DNA of 64,000 bases from Allium sativum (Eukaryota; Streptophyta; Magnoliopsida; Asparagales; Amaryllidaceae), in the NCBI GenBank assembly GCA_030737875.1, contig CM060911.1:97174599-97238598 (forward strand), in the 5' to 3' direction. A model generated the notes under the pieces. It did no database searches. It was not told where the DNA came from and saw nothing but the letters and a program-made list of their open reading frames with translations. A program made the translations under genes and the position numbers. This document shows, one piece after another, positions 32,731 through 45,484 of this stretch. The stretch's first letter is position 1; the number at the start of each line of letters is the position of its first letter.

Positions 32731-35700
32731 TGTAACAGCCCACCTCCACTAGGGTCACTCACAAAGGGAATGCACTAGTTTTGGAGGGATATTATCGAGA
32801 TAACATCACAGAATTATCACAAGACAGTTCATAAATAAATAATTAAGTAAACAGCGGAAGAATTTATTTGCAAAACAGAACTTCATTTTATTTCAAAGTA
32901 AACCATGTCCCTTACAAGCATTTCAAATAATAACTTCATTACAACTGTCTTGTAATAATAGCCAAAGAAGCAATAACTTAAAACAGAAAAACAGCTTATT
33001 CCCCAAGTGCAGTAAAAAGAAGCAGCCATAGCAAACCGTACGTGCTGAGCAAAAGCAAGTGATATCCAGGCTAAGAGCTAGTGTTTCCTCCCTAAGAACC
33101 TGGAGGGGAAACGAAAGAAAAGGAGGCAAAAGGAAAAGGGTCGGTCATAAAGACTGAGTAAGTTCTAGTGACTTTCAGTGTAAAGATGGTTAAAACATCA
33201 TGTCATGTATGAACTGGAACTAAACTTGGGAATGGTGTCAAGGTGGATAAGATAGACTAAGGTGAACATGATAAGCCAAGACAAGTCAAATAAAGCATCA
33301 CATGTTCAAGATTCGTTGCATCGATTATACTAGTATACTAAGTTCATGTCACAAGTTAATCATGAAATAAATCCCACGGCCCAATATCATGAAATGACCC
33401 TGAAACGGGGTCTGACCCAAGTACGGGGTCCTACGGAGCGATTATCTAGTCGATCGGCTCCCTACAAGTTCTAGCCCGTCAAGTGTCCGTGTCATACGGC
33501 TAATCACGAATGTAGTCACCTATGCTGGGTCCACCTTCGGGTGTATCAGCCCTAGGGTGTCAACCCCTGACACGATTCAAGATGTACAGATAAATCTACG
33601 GATACCCAGTGTCTGCCCCGGAATACGTGCACGACCGTAGCCCACCGAACCTACACTCGCATACCCGACTACCGTCGTTCACCTCTTACAATCAGCCCAG
33701 TAATCGTGCCCCACCCAGCCTAGCCCCAGGGTACCTTGATACATCTAGAGGGTTACTGCTGAAAGGGGTCGTGTCTAGGGTTTCGCCTAACAGATTAGGT
33801 CATGTAATTCGTGGCCTAACCCGCCTAACCGATTAAGTCATGTAATTCGTGACTTAATCCTTTTCCAGTCTAGTCATGTCAAGATGGTTAAGTATGTCAT
33901 TTAAATTCGTGACTTAACCCGCTTACGTGTCATGTCAAGTTGGCTAAGTGTTGTCGTTTCAAGTTCAGGACTTAGCCCTACAAATCGTGTTCAAGTTGGT
34001 TAAGTTGTCTTTTCATGTTCATGACTTAACCCTAATTGGCATTAATTGATTCATTAATGCACTGAACCACTCACATTGGATCCGATTGTTCGTAGCCACT
34101 GGATTTTCCAGGCGGTTCCGGGCAGGTTTACACTACGAACTCAACCCAACCTCGGGTTTCAAGCGCGATGTGACCAACTACCCACATTGGATCCTATTGT
34201 TTGTAGCAACTGGATTTGCCGGGCGGTTCCAGGCAGATTTACACTACAAACTCAACCCAACCTCGAGTTGGCCCCTTTCTTGTTTTCTAAAGTCATGCCC
34301 ATGTTCTTAGCATGTTCATATGTAAATTTCGTGCCCAACTAAGGCATGTTTCAAGTCAAGTTATGGAATGTTCAAGTCAAGTTTTTCGTGCCATATTTCA
34401 TGTTCTACTTATGTCAAATTTCACGATTTATGATTATAATCAATTCAAGTTTTGCCTATTCTACCCAATCGTATCCCCAACGCATATAAACGTACTTCGT
34501 TCACAAGCATAAACAATTCAAGAGATAAAGGGGAATAACACCAAACATGTGATAGGCATATGTGACAATTCCAACATCACTTGCATAATAAACAGGCTAT
34601 AACATATCACATGGTTTCAATACTAGCATGATGATAGCTTGGCATAGTAATGGTTCAAATTAGTTTAACATGATGAATTTAACTTTACATCATAGGCATA
34701 ATAATCATTGCGACATAATAATAAATTTATTACAAACTTGAAACATTAAAGGCATGGTAATTCTAATAGGCATAGTGGATTCTCATCTAGCATTATAAAC
34801 ATAATGATTCTCATCTAGCATTATAAACATAATGATTCCAACTTTTCATCATAACCTAGCAATTCCCAATTTGTCATTAACATGATAGGCATATTAACAT
34901 CACAGGCATAGTTTCATTAACATCATAGACATGGTTTAATTAGCATCATAGGCATGGTTTAATCAACATAAAGATTTCAATAAACATAGTGATTCCATGG
35001 ACATGTATTGTCCAACTTGCCATACAATTAAGCCCAAGTGATTCGTAACCACGTCAAAATCATGATAAGTTTAACTTGCAACATTGACATAGCATTATTC
35101 CCAATTTATGATTCAAAGTTAAACAATATAAACATGGATTAATAATAGTTCCTAAATTCGGTTTCAATTCATAGCATGTCCATGTTATTTTAGCGTTTTT
35201 GCCTAAAAAGTGACATAGAACTTACAATATGAAGCAAGCAATCCAAATCAAAACTTTAAATCAAATAGCCCCAAAACCGTTGTCTAAAGCGTCGTAGTTG
35301 TTGTAGCTTCTAGTTGTAGCCTTCAAGAATCACCCTTCGTCTTCTTTAATTTTTGTTCTTTGTATTTTTAATTTAGAGTTCTAGGTTTAATGGCGGCTGC
35401 ATGAGTGCTAAAATGAAATAGTATGATTTAGGCTAGGTCTTAGGGTCTTTAAATAGTTGTAGGCAACTCAATTAGGCCATTATATCAACCCTAAAGTCAA
35501 TCCGGACCATTAAAACACATACCGGGCTTCAAAAATGGGTTCTGGGCCAAACTAGGCTGACCAGGTCGACCTGTAGGGGAGGTGGGTCGACTCTAGGGTC
35601 GACTCTAGGGTCGACCTGGCCTGGGGAGGTCGACTTTAGGGTCGACTCTAGGGTCGACTCGGTTCTGTCTGCCAGAAAGTCTGCTGAAACTTGTTTTGGC

Positions 35701-36012
35701 CATATCTTGGTCATACGGACTCCGATTTTCGTAAACTCAGACTCTATTTTGCGTATTTTTTCGAGAGGAACGCAATGGTGAAGTCCATTTTACCTAATTC
35801 CTGATTCTTAAATTAATTATCCTTATTTTACTATCTTTTCCATTACACACACCGTTACCGAACTAATTTTTCTTCTCCTCCAAATATTAATTAATTCTTC
35901 TTATGCATCACCATTACTTACCTATCTAAACATATTTTTATATATTTTATTTCGTTTTTAATTATACCTTGATTTCTTGTTTTCACATGTTGTTAAAATT
36001 CGGGTTGTTACA
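32731..36012 (-). repeat. 3' LTR of the gag-only element, 3282 bp
   Basis: Plus-strand edges are TGTAACAGCC...GGGTTGTTACA. By eye, six single-base differences from the other LTR occur in the first 210 bases. It contains a 12-bp minisatellite at 35568-35662 (GTCGACTCTAGG type) and ACTTAACC-type repeats at about 33780-34045. ORFs inside (for example 34076-34342) are LTR text. Confidence 0.9.
35568..35662. repeat. GTCGACTCTAGG minisatellite
   Basis: Tandem and near-tandem copies of GTCGACTCTAGG with variants, each holding the palindrome GTCGAC. The other LTR has the same array at 40494-40590 with a different unit order, for example TGGACTCTAGG and GTCGACTCTACG variants. Confidence 0.85.
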
Positions 36013-36025
36013 TTCTCCCCTCCTT
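36013..36025 (-). other. Polypurine tract of the gag-only element
   Basis: Minus strand AAGGAGGGGAGAA, directly before the LTR start TGTAACAACCCG. Confidence 0.85.
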
Positions 36026-36479
36026 AAAGGATTTCGTCCCCAAAATCTTCAAGTTAAGAAGAATGTGTCCTACCATCCATCATCCATCTACTCAAAACAT
36101 CATCCACAAGCAACCATGGTCCTTAAAAGACTTCTAATGTTTTATTAACACATGTAAAGAGTGTGTGTATATGTTCCTTATCTAATGCTAATGATCAGGC
36201 CTGATTGATTTTCTAAATGCAAAATATGTTTAGTGAAATGAATCCAATATGTATGCAAAATTTTCCTATTATAATTGATGATTTCTATATGAGTGCACAA
36301 ACATTCAATCATATGCAACAACCAAATGATAGCACAACCAAGTTTCCAAAATAAACACTCATGCATATGCAAGTATGAAACTGTGACTGAGCCGATCTAG
36401 TGCCTAATGTGTATTCATGCATCCACGAGCAACCACTTGCGACCACTTGCAACCATTTTGCAATCATAACATGTTTCAA
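36026..36479. other. Non-coding stretch between gag and the polypurine tract
   Basis: No pol remnant or other ORF of note (a 64-residue minus frame at 36178-36372 has no known motif). Short CAACCACTTGC-like repeats lie near 36427-36455. Its shortness shows that pol is wholly absent. Confidence 0.7.
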
Positions 36480-37562
36480 TTACATGTTTACATCCAAAAA
36501 GATTCTACCTATGGTTCTCAAGATAGGATCGAGGAGATAACAAGATAAAACAAAGCATCTAGAAAAAGAAGTTAAAGATGTACCCCCGGAAGCTCCGGTC
36601 TGCTTCTTAGGGCGGTCCTTGCTGATGTGTCCAGTCTCCCCACAATGAAAACATTCACCTTGCTTTCTTTTCCTCTTTCTACAATCCTTGGCTATGTGCC
36701 CTTCCATACCATAGAAATTGCATTTCCTTTTATCACGTGAGTTGTCGTTCTTGCCTCCTTTCTCGGAGTCTACCTTCTTATTCTTAGAATCGTTGGGCTT
36801 AACCTCTTTCTTGCCCTTCTTATCTTCCTCATACAGTAGGGCCATATCCACCAAGCTTTCAAAGGTCGCCCCCATGGGCACATGAGTCATGGCCAAACCA
36901 TGTAGTGGCTCGTTCAAGCCTCGTGCAAAACGTAGCGCCTTTTTCTGAGGAGTGTTGACTAACTCCAATACGAAGCGAGCAAGCTGATTGAAATGGTTCA
37001 CATATTCTTTAACTGTCATATTTCCTGGATTAAGGGCCAGAAACCGTTCCATTTGGAGACTCTCATCTGCCGATGACAAGAACTTAAGCCCAAATCTCCC
37101 TCTAAAGTCCGCCCAAGTCTCAATGGGCCTAGTAGCGTTGGTGACTTCCCACCAATAAGAAGCTTCCTCTTTCATGAGCCACGCCGCCAACTATACTTTC
37201 CTATTGTCCTCTACCTCAAAGATAACAAACAAGTCTTCGGTTTCCTTCAACCAATTCCGTGCCTCAACAAAAGTCTCAGTTCCTAGGAAATCCTTTCCGC
37301 CCATGGCCTTAAAGTCCTTGCATATCTTTGAAAAAGCGGTTTCTCGCGGAGGTTGAGGAGGATGAGGAGGAGGATTGGCTGGGCCTGCCACATTAGCCCG
37401 AGCCTCGAGGAAACGACGGAACCAAGTGGGTATATTGACACCCTCGGGAAGATTAAGATCGTCGGCCATGATAAGCTGAAAACGAAAAAGGAAAAGATTC
37501 AAATGAGGAAACAAAGATTGTGCTACTGGCTTTTTGGGGAATAGCCTTTTAAAATAAACCAA
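36480..37562 (-). pseudogene. gag: gag of the TR-GAG element, one in-frame stop
   Basis: Gag would form the virus-like particle. The likely start is the ATG at 37469-37467 (MADDLNLPEG), 31 codons after the first in-frame ATG. The N-terminal part has a Pro-rich linker and ARNWLKETEDLFVIFEV; then TAG at 37193-37191 stops translation inside the conserved core. The rest stays open in the same frame: LMKEEASYWWEV, RFLALNPGNMTVKEYVNHF, a basic linker, and two zinc knuckles. Both knuckles have lost a ligand: CNFYGMEGHIAKDC (36722-36681) has Tyr for the second Cys, and CFHCGETGHISKDR (36653-36612) has Arg for the last Cys. With one stop and two damaged knuckles the product is probably non-functional, though the frame is otherwise clean, which suggests fairly recent activity of relatives. 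Confidence 0.88.
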
Positions 37563-37645
37563 CTTTTCTTGAAAAGTGCTTCTTTGTAAATGGTTTTTTT
37601 TTCAAAAGGTTTTCAAAACTTTTGCCCAGCCTTGGTAAACCTTCT

Positions 37646-37657
37646 GCTCTGATACCA
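37646..37657 (-). other. Primer-binding site of the gag-only element (tRNA-iMet)
   Basis: Minus strand TGGTATCAGAGC, two bases after the 5' LTR end. An exact initiator-Met primer site. Confidence 0.9.
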
Positions 37658-37659
37658 AG

Positions 37660-40600
37660 TGTAACACCCCACCTCCGCTAGGGTCACTCACAAAGGGAAT
37701 GCACTAGTTTTGGAGGGATATTATCGAGGTAACATCACAGAATTATCACAAGACAGTACATAAATAAATAATTAAGTAAACAGCGGAAGAATTTATTTGC
37801 AAAACAGAACTTCATTTTATTTCAAAGTAAACCATGTCCCTTACAAACATTTCAAATAACAACTTCATTACAACTGTCTTGTAATAATGGCCAAAGAAGC
37901 AATAAATTAAAACAGAAAAACAGCTTATTCCCCAAGGGCAGTAAAAAGAAGCAGCCATAGTAAACCGTACGTGCTGAGCCAAAGCAAGTGATATCCAGGC
38001 TAAGAGCTAGTGTTTCCTCCCTGAGAACCTGAGGGGGGGAAACGAAAGAAAAGGAGGCGAAAGGAAATGGGTCAGTCATAAAGACTGAGTAAGTTCTAGT
38101 GACTTTCAGTGTAAAGACGGTTAAAACATCATGTCATGTATGAACTGGAACTAAACTTGGGAATGGTGTCAAGGTGGATAAGATAGACTAAGGTGATCAT
38201 GATAAGTCAAGACAAGTCAAATAAAGCATCACATGTTCAAGATTCGTTGCATCGATTATACTAGTATACTAAGTTCATGTCAAAAGTTAATCATGAAATA
38301 AATCCCACGGCCCAATATCATGAAATGACCCTGAAATGGGGTCTGACCCAAGTATGGGGTCCTACGGAGCGATTATCTAGTCGATCGGCTCCCTACAAGT
38401 TCTAGCTCGTCAAGTGTCCGTGTCATACGGCTAATCACGAATGTAGTCACCTGTGCTGGGTCCACCTTCGGGTGTATCAGCCCTAGGGTGTCAACCCCTG
38501 AAACGACTCAAGATGCACAGATAAATCTACGGATACCCAGTGTCTGCCCCGGAATACGTGCACGACCGTAGCCCACCGAACCTACACTGGCATACCCCAC
38601 TGCCGTCGTTCACTCTTACAATCAGCCCAGTAATCATGCCCCACCCGGCCTAGCCCCAGGGTACCTTGATACATCTAGAGGGTTACTACTGAAAGGGGTT
38701 GTGTCTAGGGTTTCGCCTAACAGATTAGGTCATGTAATTCTTGGCCTAACCCGCCTAACCGATTAAGTCATGTAATTCGTGACTTAATCCTTTCCCAGTC
38801 TAGTCATGTCAAGATGGTTAAGTATGTCATTTAAATTCGTGACTTAACCTGCTTACGTGTCATGTCAAGTTGGCTAAGTGTTGTCGTTTCAAGTTCATGA
38901 CTTAGCCCTATAAATCGTGTTCAAGTTGGTTAAGTTGTCTTTTCATGTTCATGACTTAACCCAGATTGGCATTAATTGATTCGTTAATACAACGAACCAC
39001 TCACATTGGATCCTATTGTTCGTAGCCACTGGATTTGCCGGGCGGTTCTGGGCAGGTTTACGCTACGAACTCAACCCAACCTCGGGTTTCAAGCGCGATG
39101 TGACCAACTACCCACATTGGATCCTATTGTTTGTAGCAACTGGATTTGCCGGGCGGTTCCGGGCAGATTTACACTACAAACTCAACCCAACCTCGAGTTG
39201 GCCCCTTTCTTGTTTTCTAAAGTCATTCCCATGTTCTTAGCATGTTCATATGTCAATTTCGTGCCCAACTAAGGCATGTTTCAAGTCAAGTTATGGAATG
39301 TTCAAGTCAAGTTTTTCGTGCCATATTTCATGTTCTACTTATGCCAAATTTCACGATTTATGATTATAATCAATTCAAGTTTTGCCTATTCTACCCAATC
39401 GTATCCCCAATGCATATAAACGTACTTCGTTCACAAGCATAAACAATTCAAGAGATAAAGGGGAATAACACCAAACATGTGATTGGCATATGTGACAATT
39501 CCAACATCACTTGCATAATAAACAGGCTATAACATATCACATGGTTTCAATACTAGCATGATAATAACTTGGCATAGTAATAGTTCCAACTTAGTTTAAC
39601 ATGATGAATTCAACTTTACATCATAGGCATAATAATCATTGCGGCATAATAATAAATTTATTACAAACATGAAACATTAAAGGCATGGTAATTCTAATAG
39701 GCATAGTGGATTCTCATCTAGCATTATAAACATAATGATTCTCATCTAGCATTATAAACATAATGATTCCAACTTTTCATCATAACCTAGCAATTCCCAA
39801 TTTGTCATTAACATGATAAGTATATTAACATCACATGCATAGTTTCAATAACATCATAGACATGGTTTAATTAGCATCATAGGCATGGTTTAATCAACAT
39901 AAAGATTTCAATAAACATAGTGATTCCATGGACATGTATTAGTCCAACTTGCCATACAATTAAGCCCAAGTGATTCATAACCACATCAAAATCATGATAA
40001 GTTTAACTTGCAACATTGACATAGCATTATTCCCAATTTATGATTCAAAGTTAAACAATATAAACATGGATTAATAATAGTTCCTAAATTCGGTTTCAAT
40101 TCATAGCATGTCCATGTTATTTTAGCGTTTTTGCCTAAAAAGTGACATAGAACTTACAATATGAAGCAAGCAATCCAAATCAAAACTTTAAATCAAATAG
40201 CCCCAAATCCGTTGTCAAAAGCGTCGTAGTTGTTGTAGCTTCTAGTTGTAGCCTTCAAGAATCACCCTTCGTCTTCTTTAATTTTTGTTCTTTGTATTTT
40301 TAATTTAGAGTTCTAGGTTTAGTGGCAGCTGCATGAGTGCTAAAATGAAATAGTATGATTTAGGCTATGTCTTAGGGTCTTTAAATAGTTGTAGGCAACT
40401 CATTTAGGCCATTAGATCAATCCCAGAGTCAATACGGGCCATCAAAACACATACCGGGCTTCAAAAATGGGTTCTGGGCCAAACCAGGCCGACCAGGTCG
40501 ACCTGTAGGGGGGGATCGACTCTAGGGTCGACCTGGCCTGGGGTGGTCGACTCTACGGTCGACTCTAGGGTGGACTCTAGGGTCGACTCGGTTCTGTCTG

Positions 40601-40941
40601 CCAGAAAGTCTGCTGAAACTTGTTTTGGCCATATCTTGGTCATACGTACTCCGATTTTCGTAAACTCAGACTCTATTTCGCGTATTTTTTCGAGGGGAAC
40701 GCAATGGTGAAGTCCATTTTACCTAATTCCTGATTCTTAAATTAATTATCCTTATTTTACTATCTTTTCCGTTACACACACCGTTACCGAACTAATTTTT
40801 CTTCTCTTCCAAATATTAATTAATTCTTCTTATGCATCACCATTACTTACCTATCTAAACATATTTTTATATATTTTATTTCATTTTTAATTATACCTTG
40901 ATTTCTTGTTTTCACATGTTGTTAAAATTCGGGTTGTTACA
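37660..40941 (-). repeat. 5' LTR of the gag-only element, 3282 bp
   Basis: Same length as the 3' LTR. It contains a TATA-like TATTTAAA (40380-40387, minus), about 560 bases from the LTR start, and the minisatellite at 40494-40590. Confidence 0.9.
40380..40387 (-). promoter_or_regulatory. TATA-like box of the gag-only element
   Basis: Minus strand TATTTAAA, aligned with TATAAATA of the solo LTR at 1625. Downstream text (CCTAAGACATAGCC) is conserved between copies. Confidence 0.45.
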
Positions 40942-42954
40942 TTCTCCGCCGCCAAATAGATGTATATTTAATCGAGATCAATCAACACAGAATAAAATCC
41001 AATGTCCGATACACAGTCCATTTACAAGTTCATTCTGGGTCTGAATGAAACTGGAGGCACTTTCCTCGCATATCCATCGATCTCCAAGTACGTCTGGACG
41101 ATCTCCAACATATTCCCTCATCTTGGGTGTGCATCCCAATCAAGATTGCCAGGAATCATCCAAACGACGTGAAGACCACCGGTCTTCAACCACCATCTTC
41201 ACCTTCGACATATCGTCGAATCGGTTATTCAGAATGGGTATAAACCCGGCCTTTCCGAATAACCCGCATATATAATAAACAAGTGTTACACAAACACAAC
41301 ATACGCATCATTCCAATTCAGAATATTCTTTTATTCAAAAATTCACATTCTTAGGGAAAGGTTCCCATTAATTTTATCAAAGGTAAATTCTTCTAAATTT
41401 ATTCTTTAATCTTCCTTTGGATATCATTTCAAACCATATTATGGTTTTCCAAACTAGTCAGGATTAGCGAACCACACCGAAGTAATAATTTATTTTATTT
41501 CCCAATCCCAACCTATTCATCCCATAGAGCAAAACTGGTAATACTCCATATCTAACACCACGGTGTTATCGGTAAATATTAATTACCATTTCACGTTCGA
41601 ATCTAATTAAAGATTAACTATCGCTTTGGAGCAAAACTGGTGATACTCCATTCTCGATCACTTTAATCTAATTAAAGATTCATTAAAACTCTACTTAGTT
41701 TTAATCTTCCCAAAACTCAATATCCTGTCTTTAACTGGGTTAAAGAACCAATGTCATCTAAAACACGGTTCACGATAAACCAAAAATCACTTCCCATTGT
41801 TAATCGGGTTAAAGAAAAGGTGTTATTCAAAACACCGCTCACGATAAACCCAAAACCAATTTAAATTCAATTCCAATTAATATTATTTAATTGGTACACT
41901 TCATTAAATCTAAATAGAAAGATTTAATCTTTTTCTCAACTGGGTTTAAGAACAGTGTTAATGAAGACACCATTCACGACAAACCCAAATCACGTTTGAT
42001 ATTAAATACAAAGCTCTGAATAGAAAATTTATCGGTTTATATTCAATATCAAATTCTACGACCAACAAATATCGTATTGGAAATAACGAAATAAATATTT
42101 CTTTCAAATTTCCACAACCATCTCTATATAATCACGAAATCCGACATCGAAATATTCCGAAGATAATTTCGATTCAAATCCATTTCCACTTTATATATTG
42201 GAAATTCTGGTTATTTTCAAAACCATTTCAAATCCAATTTATTTATTTTAAAAATAATTGGGATTATAATTCTATTTCAAAACTAGATCATTTCAATAAA
42301 AATCTATTTTTATATTTTAAAATTTGGAATTTTTCATCCCAATTCTTCACAAATCATTTCTTATGATTTTACACAAATTATTGATATTTTTAGTAATTTT
42401 ATCAAGGCCCGTACAGTCGATTTCCATCAACGGCAATCGAACTGCACTTGCAACGACCTTTTCCAAATTTTATTTGGACATAATTCCAAATCCAACTGTT
42501 ATATTTCAAATCTCTAATATTCGTTAGAAATCTCTTTTCGATACGAACCCAACAGTTCCGGTTTTAGGAGAATCCGACGATCGAATCTCCCGTAATGTCC
42601 ATTCGAAGTCAATGGTCGAAATTCACGAACTGCCACAGCGCGGTTCATTCTATTCAGGCCATTATATATATTATATATATATATATTATATATATTTCAT
42701 CAATTTCCTTTTAAAACGTATTTTATAATTCGTTTTCGAAATGATTTCAACTTCATATTCAATTTCGAATCAAAATTGAATATTCCACATCATCGATATA
42801 CAAATGATAATATTTTCAAAATGTTATATTTTGAAATCACTTCCTTTTCTATATTCATTATAAAAACGAATATAATCGATATAAATATCGTTCGCATCAA
42901 AATGGTGCATCTCTAATCAACACGGCTTTATATATTTCAATAACTTCGTTATTC

Positions 42955-43250
42955 TATTCAACAAATGAATATTTATTCTATTCAACACATGAATCTATAT
43001 TTCTTTCAACACATGAATATTCTCAACACATGAGTATCGTCAACACATAATTTTTTTTTATTTACTATATTTTATAAAATTATGATAAAGATGCAAATTT
43101 TATGGTTTAAAATATTTCACTCAACACATGAATATATATTTTATTCAACACATTCAACACATGAATATTCTTTATTCTATTCAACACATGAATATATATT
43201 TTATTCAACACATGAATATATATTTTATTCAACACATGAATATATATTTT
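42955..43250 (-). repeat. ATTCAACACATGAATATATATTTT tandem repeats in D
   Basis: On the plus strand TCAACACATGA recurs about ten times with AT-rich tails. It is the reverse of the TTCATGTGTTGA repeats in C. Three regular 24-base units lie at about 43180-43250. Confidence 0.85.
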
Positions 43251-43758
43251 ATAATATTCTTTATTTTCCCAATTAGAATGAGGCCCAATCAATTACCAAA
43301 TAATGTTAATTATATGGATTCCATACAACACATGTATATAATAGCAACGATAAATAATCAACCATCATCCAAAGTGCACCACACAACTGCATAAGCATTA
43401 AAGATAACTAATTAACGCTCATACAGTCTGTCAATCAAATGATCGACATACCACTAAAAAATTGTGATTAGTGTACGTTAAATATCATCCCAACACCCGT
43501 GTGGGGTTTCAATCCACAAACAACGAATATTATTTGTGCAGTTGGGCGATGTGTAAAATTTACGTCCCAATCAATATCCTTCAAATAGGTGTACATAAAC
43601 AAACTGTCCGGTTTGTAAATGAATATTTATTTATTCACATTCACTTTAAAAATTATATATTTAATGATAATTAATTTATTTCAACACATGAATGTTTTAT
43701 TATCCATTTCACATCAACATCACAAACAAACTTCACAACACATCAAACAAGCATACAA

Positions 43759-43781
43759 GTCGTCCAAGGTCTGTGGACGAC
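43759..43781 (-). other. Stem-loop I of D
   Basis: Arms GTCGTCCA/TGGACGAC, eight perfect pairs, loop AGGTCTG on the plus strand (CAGACCT in element sense). It is the strongest version of stem-loop I in the window. Confidence 0.75.
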
Positions 43782-43944
43782 GGGTGTCGGGTGCTGCTAA
43801 GCACTGTCTGCATCCTAGTATATATTTTAATTAGAAAACAAGATTTAAAGTGAGAAGTTCTCACCGACTAGCTAAACTAATACACCGCGACTCTTCATAT
43901 ATAGAAATCTTCGTCGTGCTCGCCTTTTGTCAATTTCATTGTCC

Positions 43945-44148
43945 GTAGCCACTACATATATAAAAATCACATTTTTCTAATCACTCTATATGGATAAAAA
44001 TCATATTTTATACCGCTACTATATAGATAAAAATCTATTTTTATACCGCTACTATATAGATAAAATTTCTATTTTTATACCGCTACTATATAGATAAAAA
44101 ATCTATTTTTATACCGCTACTATATAGATAAAAATTCTATTTTTATAC
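43945..44148 (-). repeat. TACCGCTACTATATAGATAAAAAT array in D
   Basis: Units of about 35 bases, GATAAAAATTCTATTTTTATACCGC type, continuing after solo LTR E at 50291-50420. E inserted at a TATAC within one unit, so the array is split. Confidence 0.85.
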
Positions 44149-45089
44149 TGTAACATCCCGAAAATCTGGGCCAGTTTAAAATTTTTATTTTGGCAATTTT
44201 AGCGAATTTTGATTATTTAAAATGGATAATTTAAAATAATATCGACGAGAAATTTATTTTGAATAGAATTCGAACGTATATATTATATACGTCGTCGTTA
44301 GAATATAAATAATTATATATAATTATAAAAGGAATTGAAAATGGCGCGGTAGTTCGATAATTCGATTTCAAACTTCAATTGAATGTACCGAGTGCAAAAC
44401 AATCCGGATTTTAGTGAAACCAAAAATAGTAGAATCTATTTGATGATATCTTTCCAATGAATCCGAAAAATCGAAATTTCATAGCGGGGATCAAAAGATA
44501 TGTCCAGTTGAAAATTCTAAATAGTCGCTATGGAATTCAGGCCCTTAAAAATGGGAATTTTGCAAACGACCATGGATTTCGACGAAACCACTTTTGTTGG
44601 GTCCATGATGTAAAATTATTGCTAAATTCCAAATTTCATAATTTTTCGAATCAATATGTGAGCGTGGCAAAGGAAAACGCGTTTGACTAGTTTCAGTTGA
44701 TTTTAATCGACTGGAAAATGGCCTTTTTTCCATCGGTCTTAGAATTCGACGAAACTAGTTTTGTTAGGACCGTATCATCAAAACGAAGCTAGAAAATATT
44801 TTTCTGGAATTTTTAGAGTTAGTATGTGACCCCGGTAATTTGAAATGTACGTTTAAAATTCAGTATAATGATTTAAATGTAAATTCAACGGAAACTGATC
44901 GAAACAGTCGAACTGGCTTACGAAACATATCCCATTGCGTTCGGAATGGGGGTATTTAGCTAGGGGCGATAGTCGTTGGGTTCGATTTCGACGTCGTATG
45001 GATAAAATGCAACTTCAGATTTAAAAGAATAAAATAATATAAAATAATATATACCATTCAAACCTAATTCACCTTTCACTTTTCAAACC

Positions 45090-45484
45090 GTGGTCAACGG
45101 GGTCAAACCCGCCTCCTTCTTCAAATTGAATAACGAAATCACTCCCTCTTTTCTCCTCCAAAATCAACGCAGTTCGTTCATCAAAAATGGAAGTTCCAAT
45201 TGCCAAATTGAAGAGGGGTTCGAGATCTTCCCCCCTACCAAACGACATCAAAAACCGTGCAGCGATTGGGGTTGGATTGCGACTCAAAGACATCGCCTAC
45301 GCCGTCGATTTGGGGGCTCGGGAGGACGACGAGTGGAGACCTGTTCCTGGCGATGGTGGGTGGCGCGACGCTCTTCACGGAGGCGCTCGCTGATCGAACT
45401 CTAGCAGGCCCTGGCGACGACAAGATCTAAACCTAGGTGGCGAGCTTCAGACCGGCGGTTTCTAGATGATATCGATAACACAGT
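45090..45484 (+). other. GC-rich exon-like module of E
   Basis: GC-rich stretch in AT-rich surroundings, ending ACACAGTGAGTTTATT (donor-like GT at 45483-45484). A 68-codon frame starting MEVPIAKLKRGSRSS (45187-45393) and an overlapping one at 45090-45404 have no known domain. The sequence appears unrelated to the modules at the same place in A, C and F. Confidence 0.45.

Larger units (their letters stand above)
32731..40941 (-). mobile_element. Gag-only Ty3/gypsy element (TR-GAG-like), 8.2 kb
   Basis: It is flanked by TTCTC (32726-32730 and 40942-40946). Joining the flanks gives AATAAATTCTCCGCCGCCAA, which is exactly the uninterrupted text in LTR F (for example at 52023), proving insertion into D. 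In minus sense: 5' LTR 40941-37660, primer site 37657-37646, gag 37562-36480, polypurine tract 36025-36013, 3' LTR 36012-32731. Both LTRs are 3282 bp. The 1647-bp interior encodes gag only, with no protease, polymerase or integrase, which matches the TR-GAG class of non-autonomous elements. Gag is broken, so this copy cannot supply its own capsid. Confidence 0.92.

Noticed and set aside
45187..45393. 68-residue ORF in the GC-rich module of E
   Set aside because: Not conserved in any other copy; composition explains the open frame.
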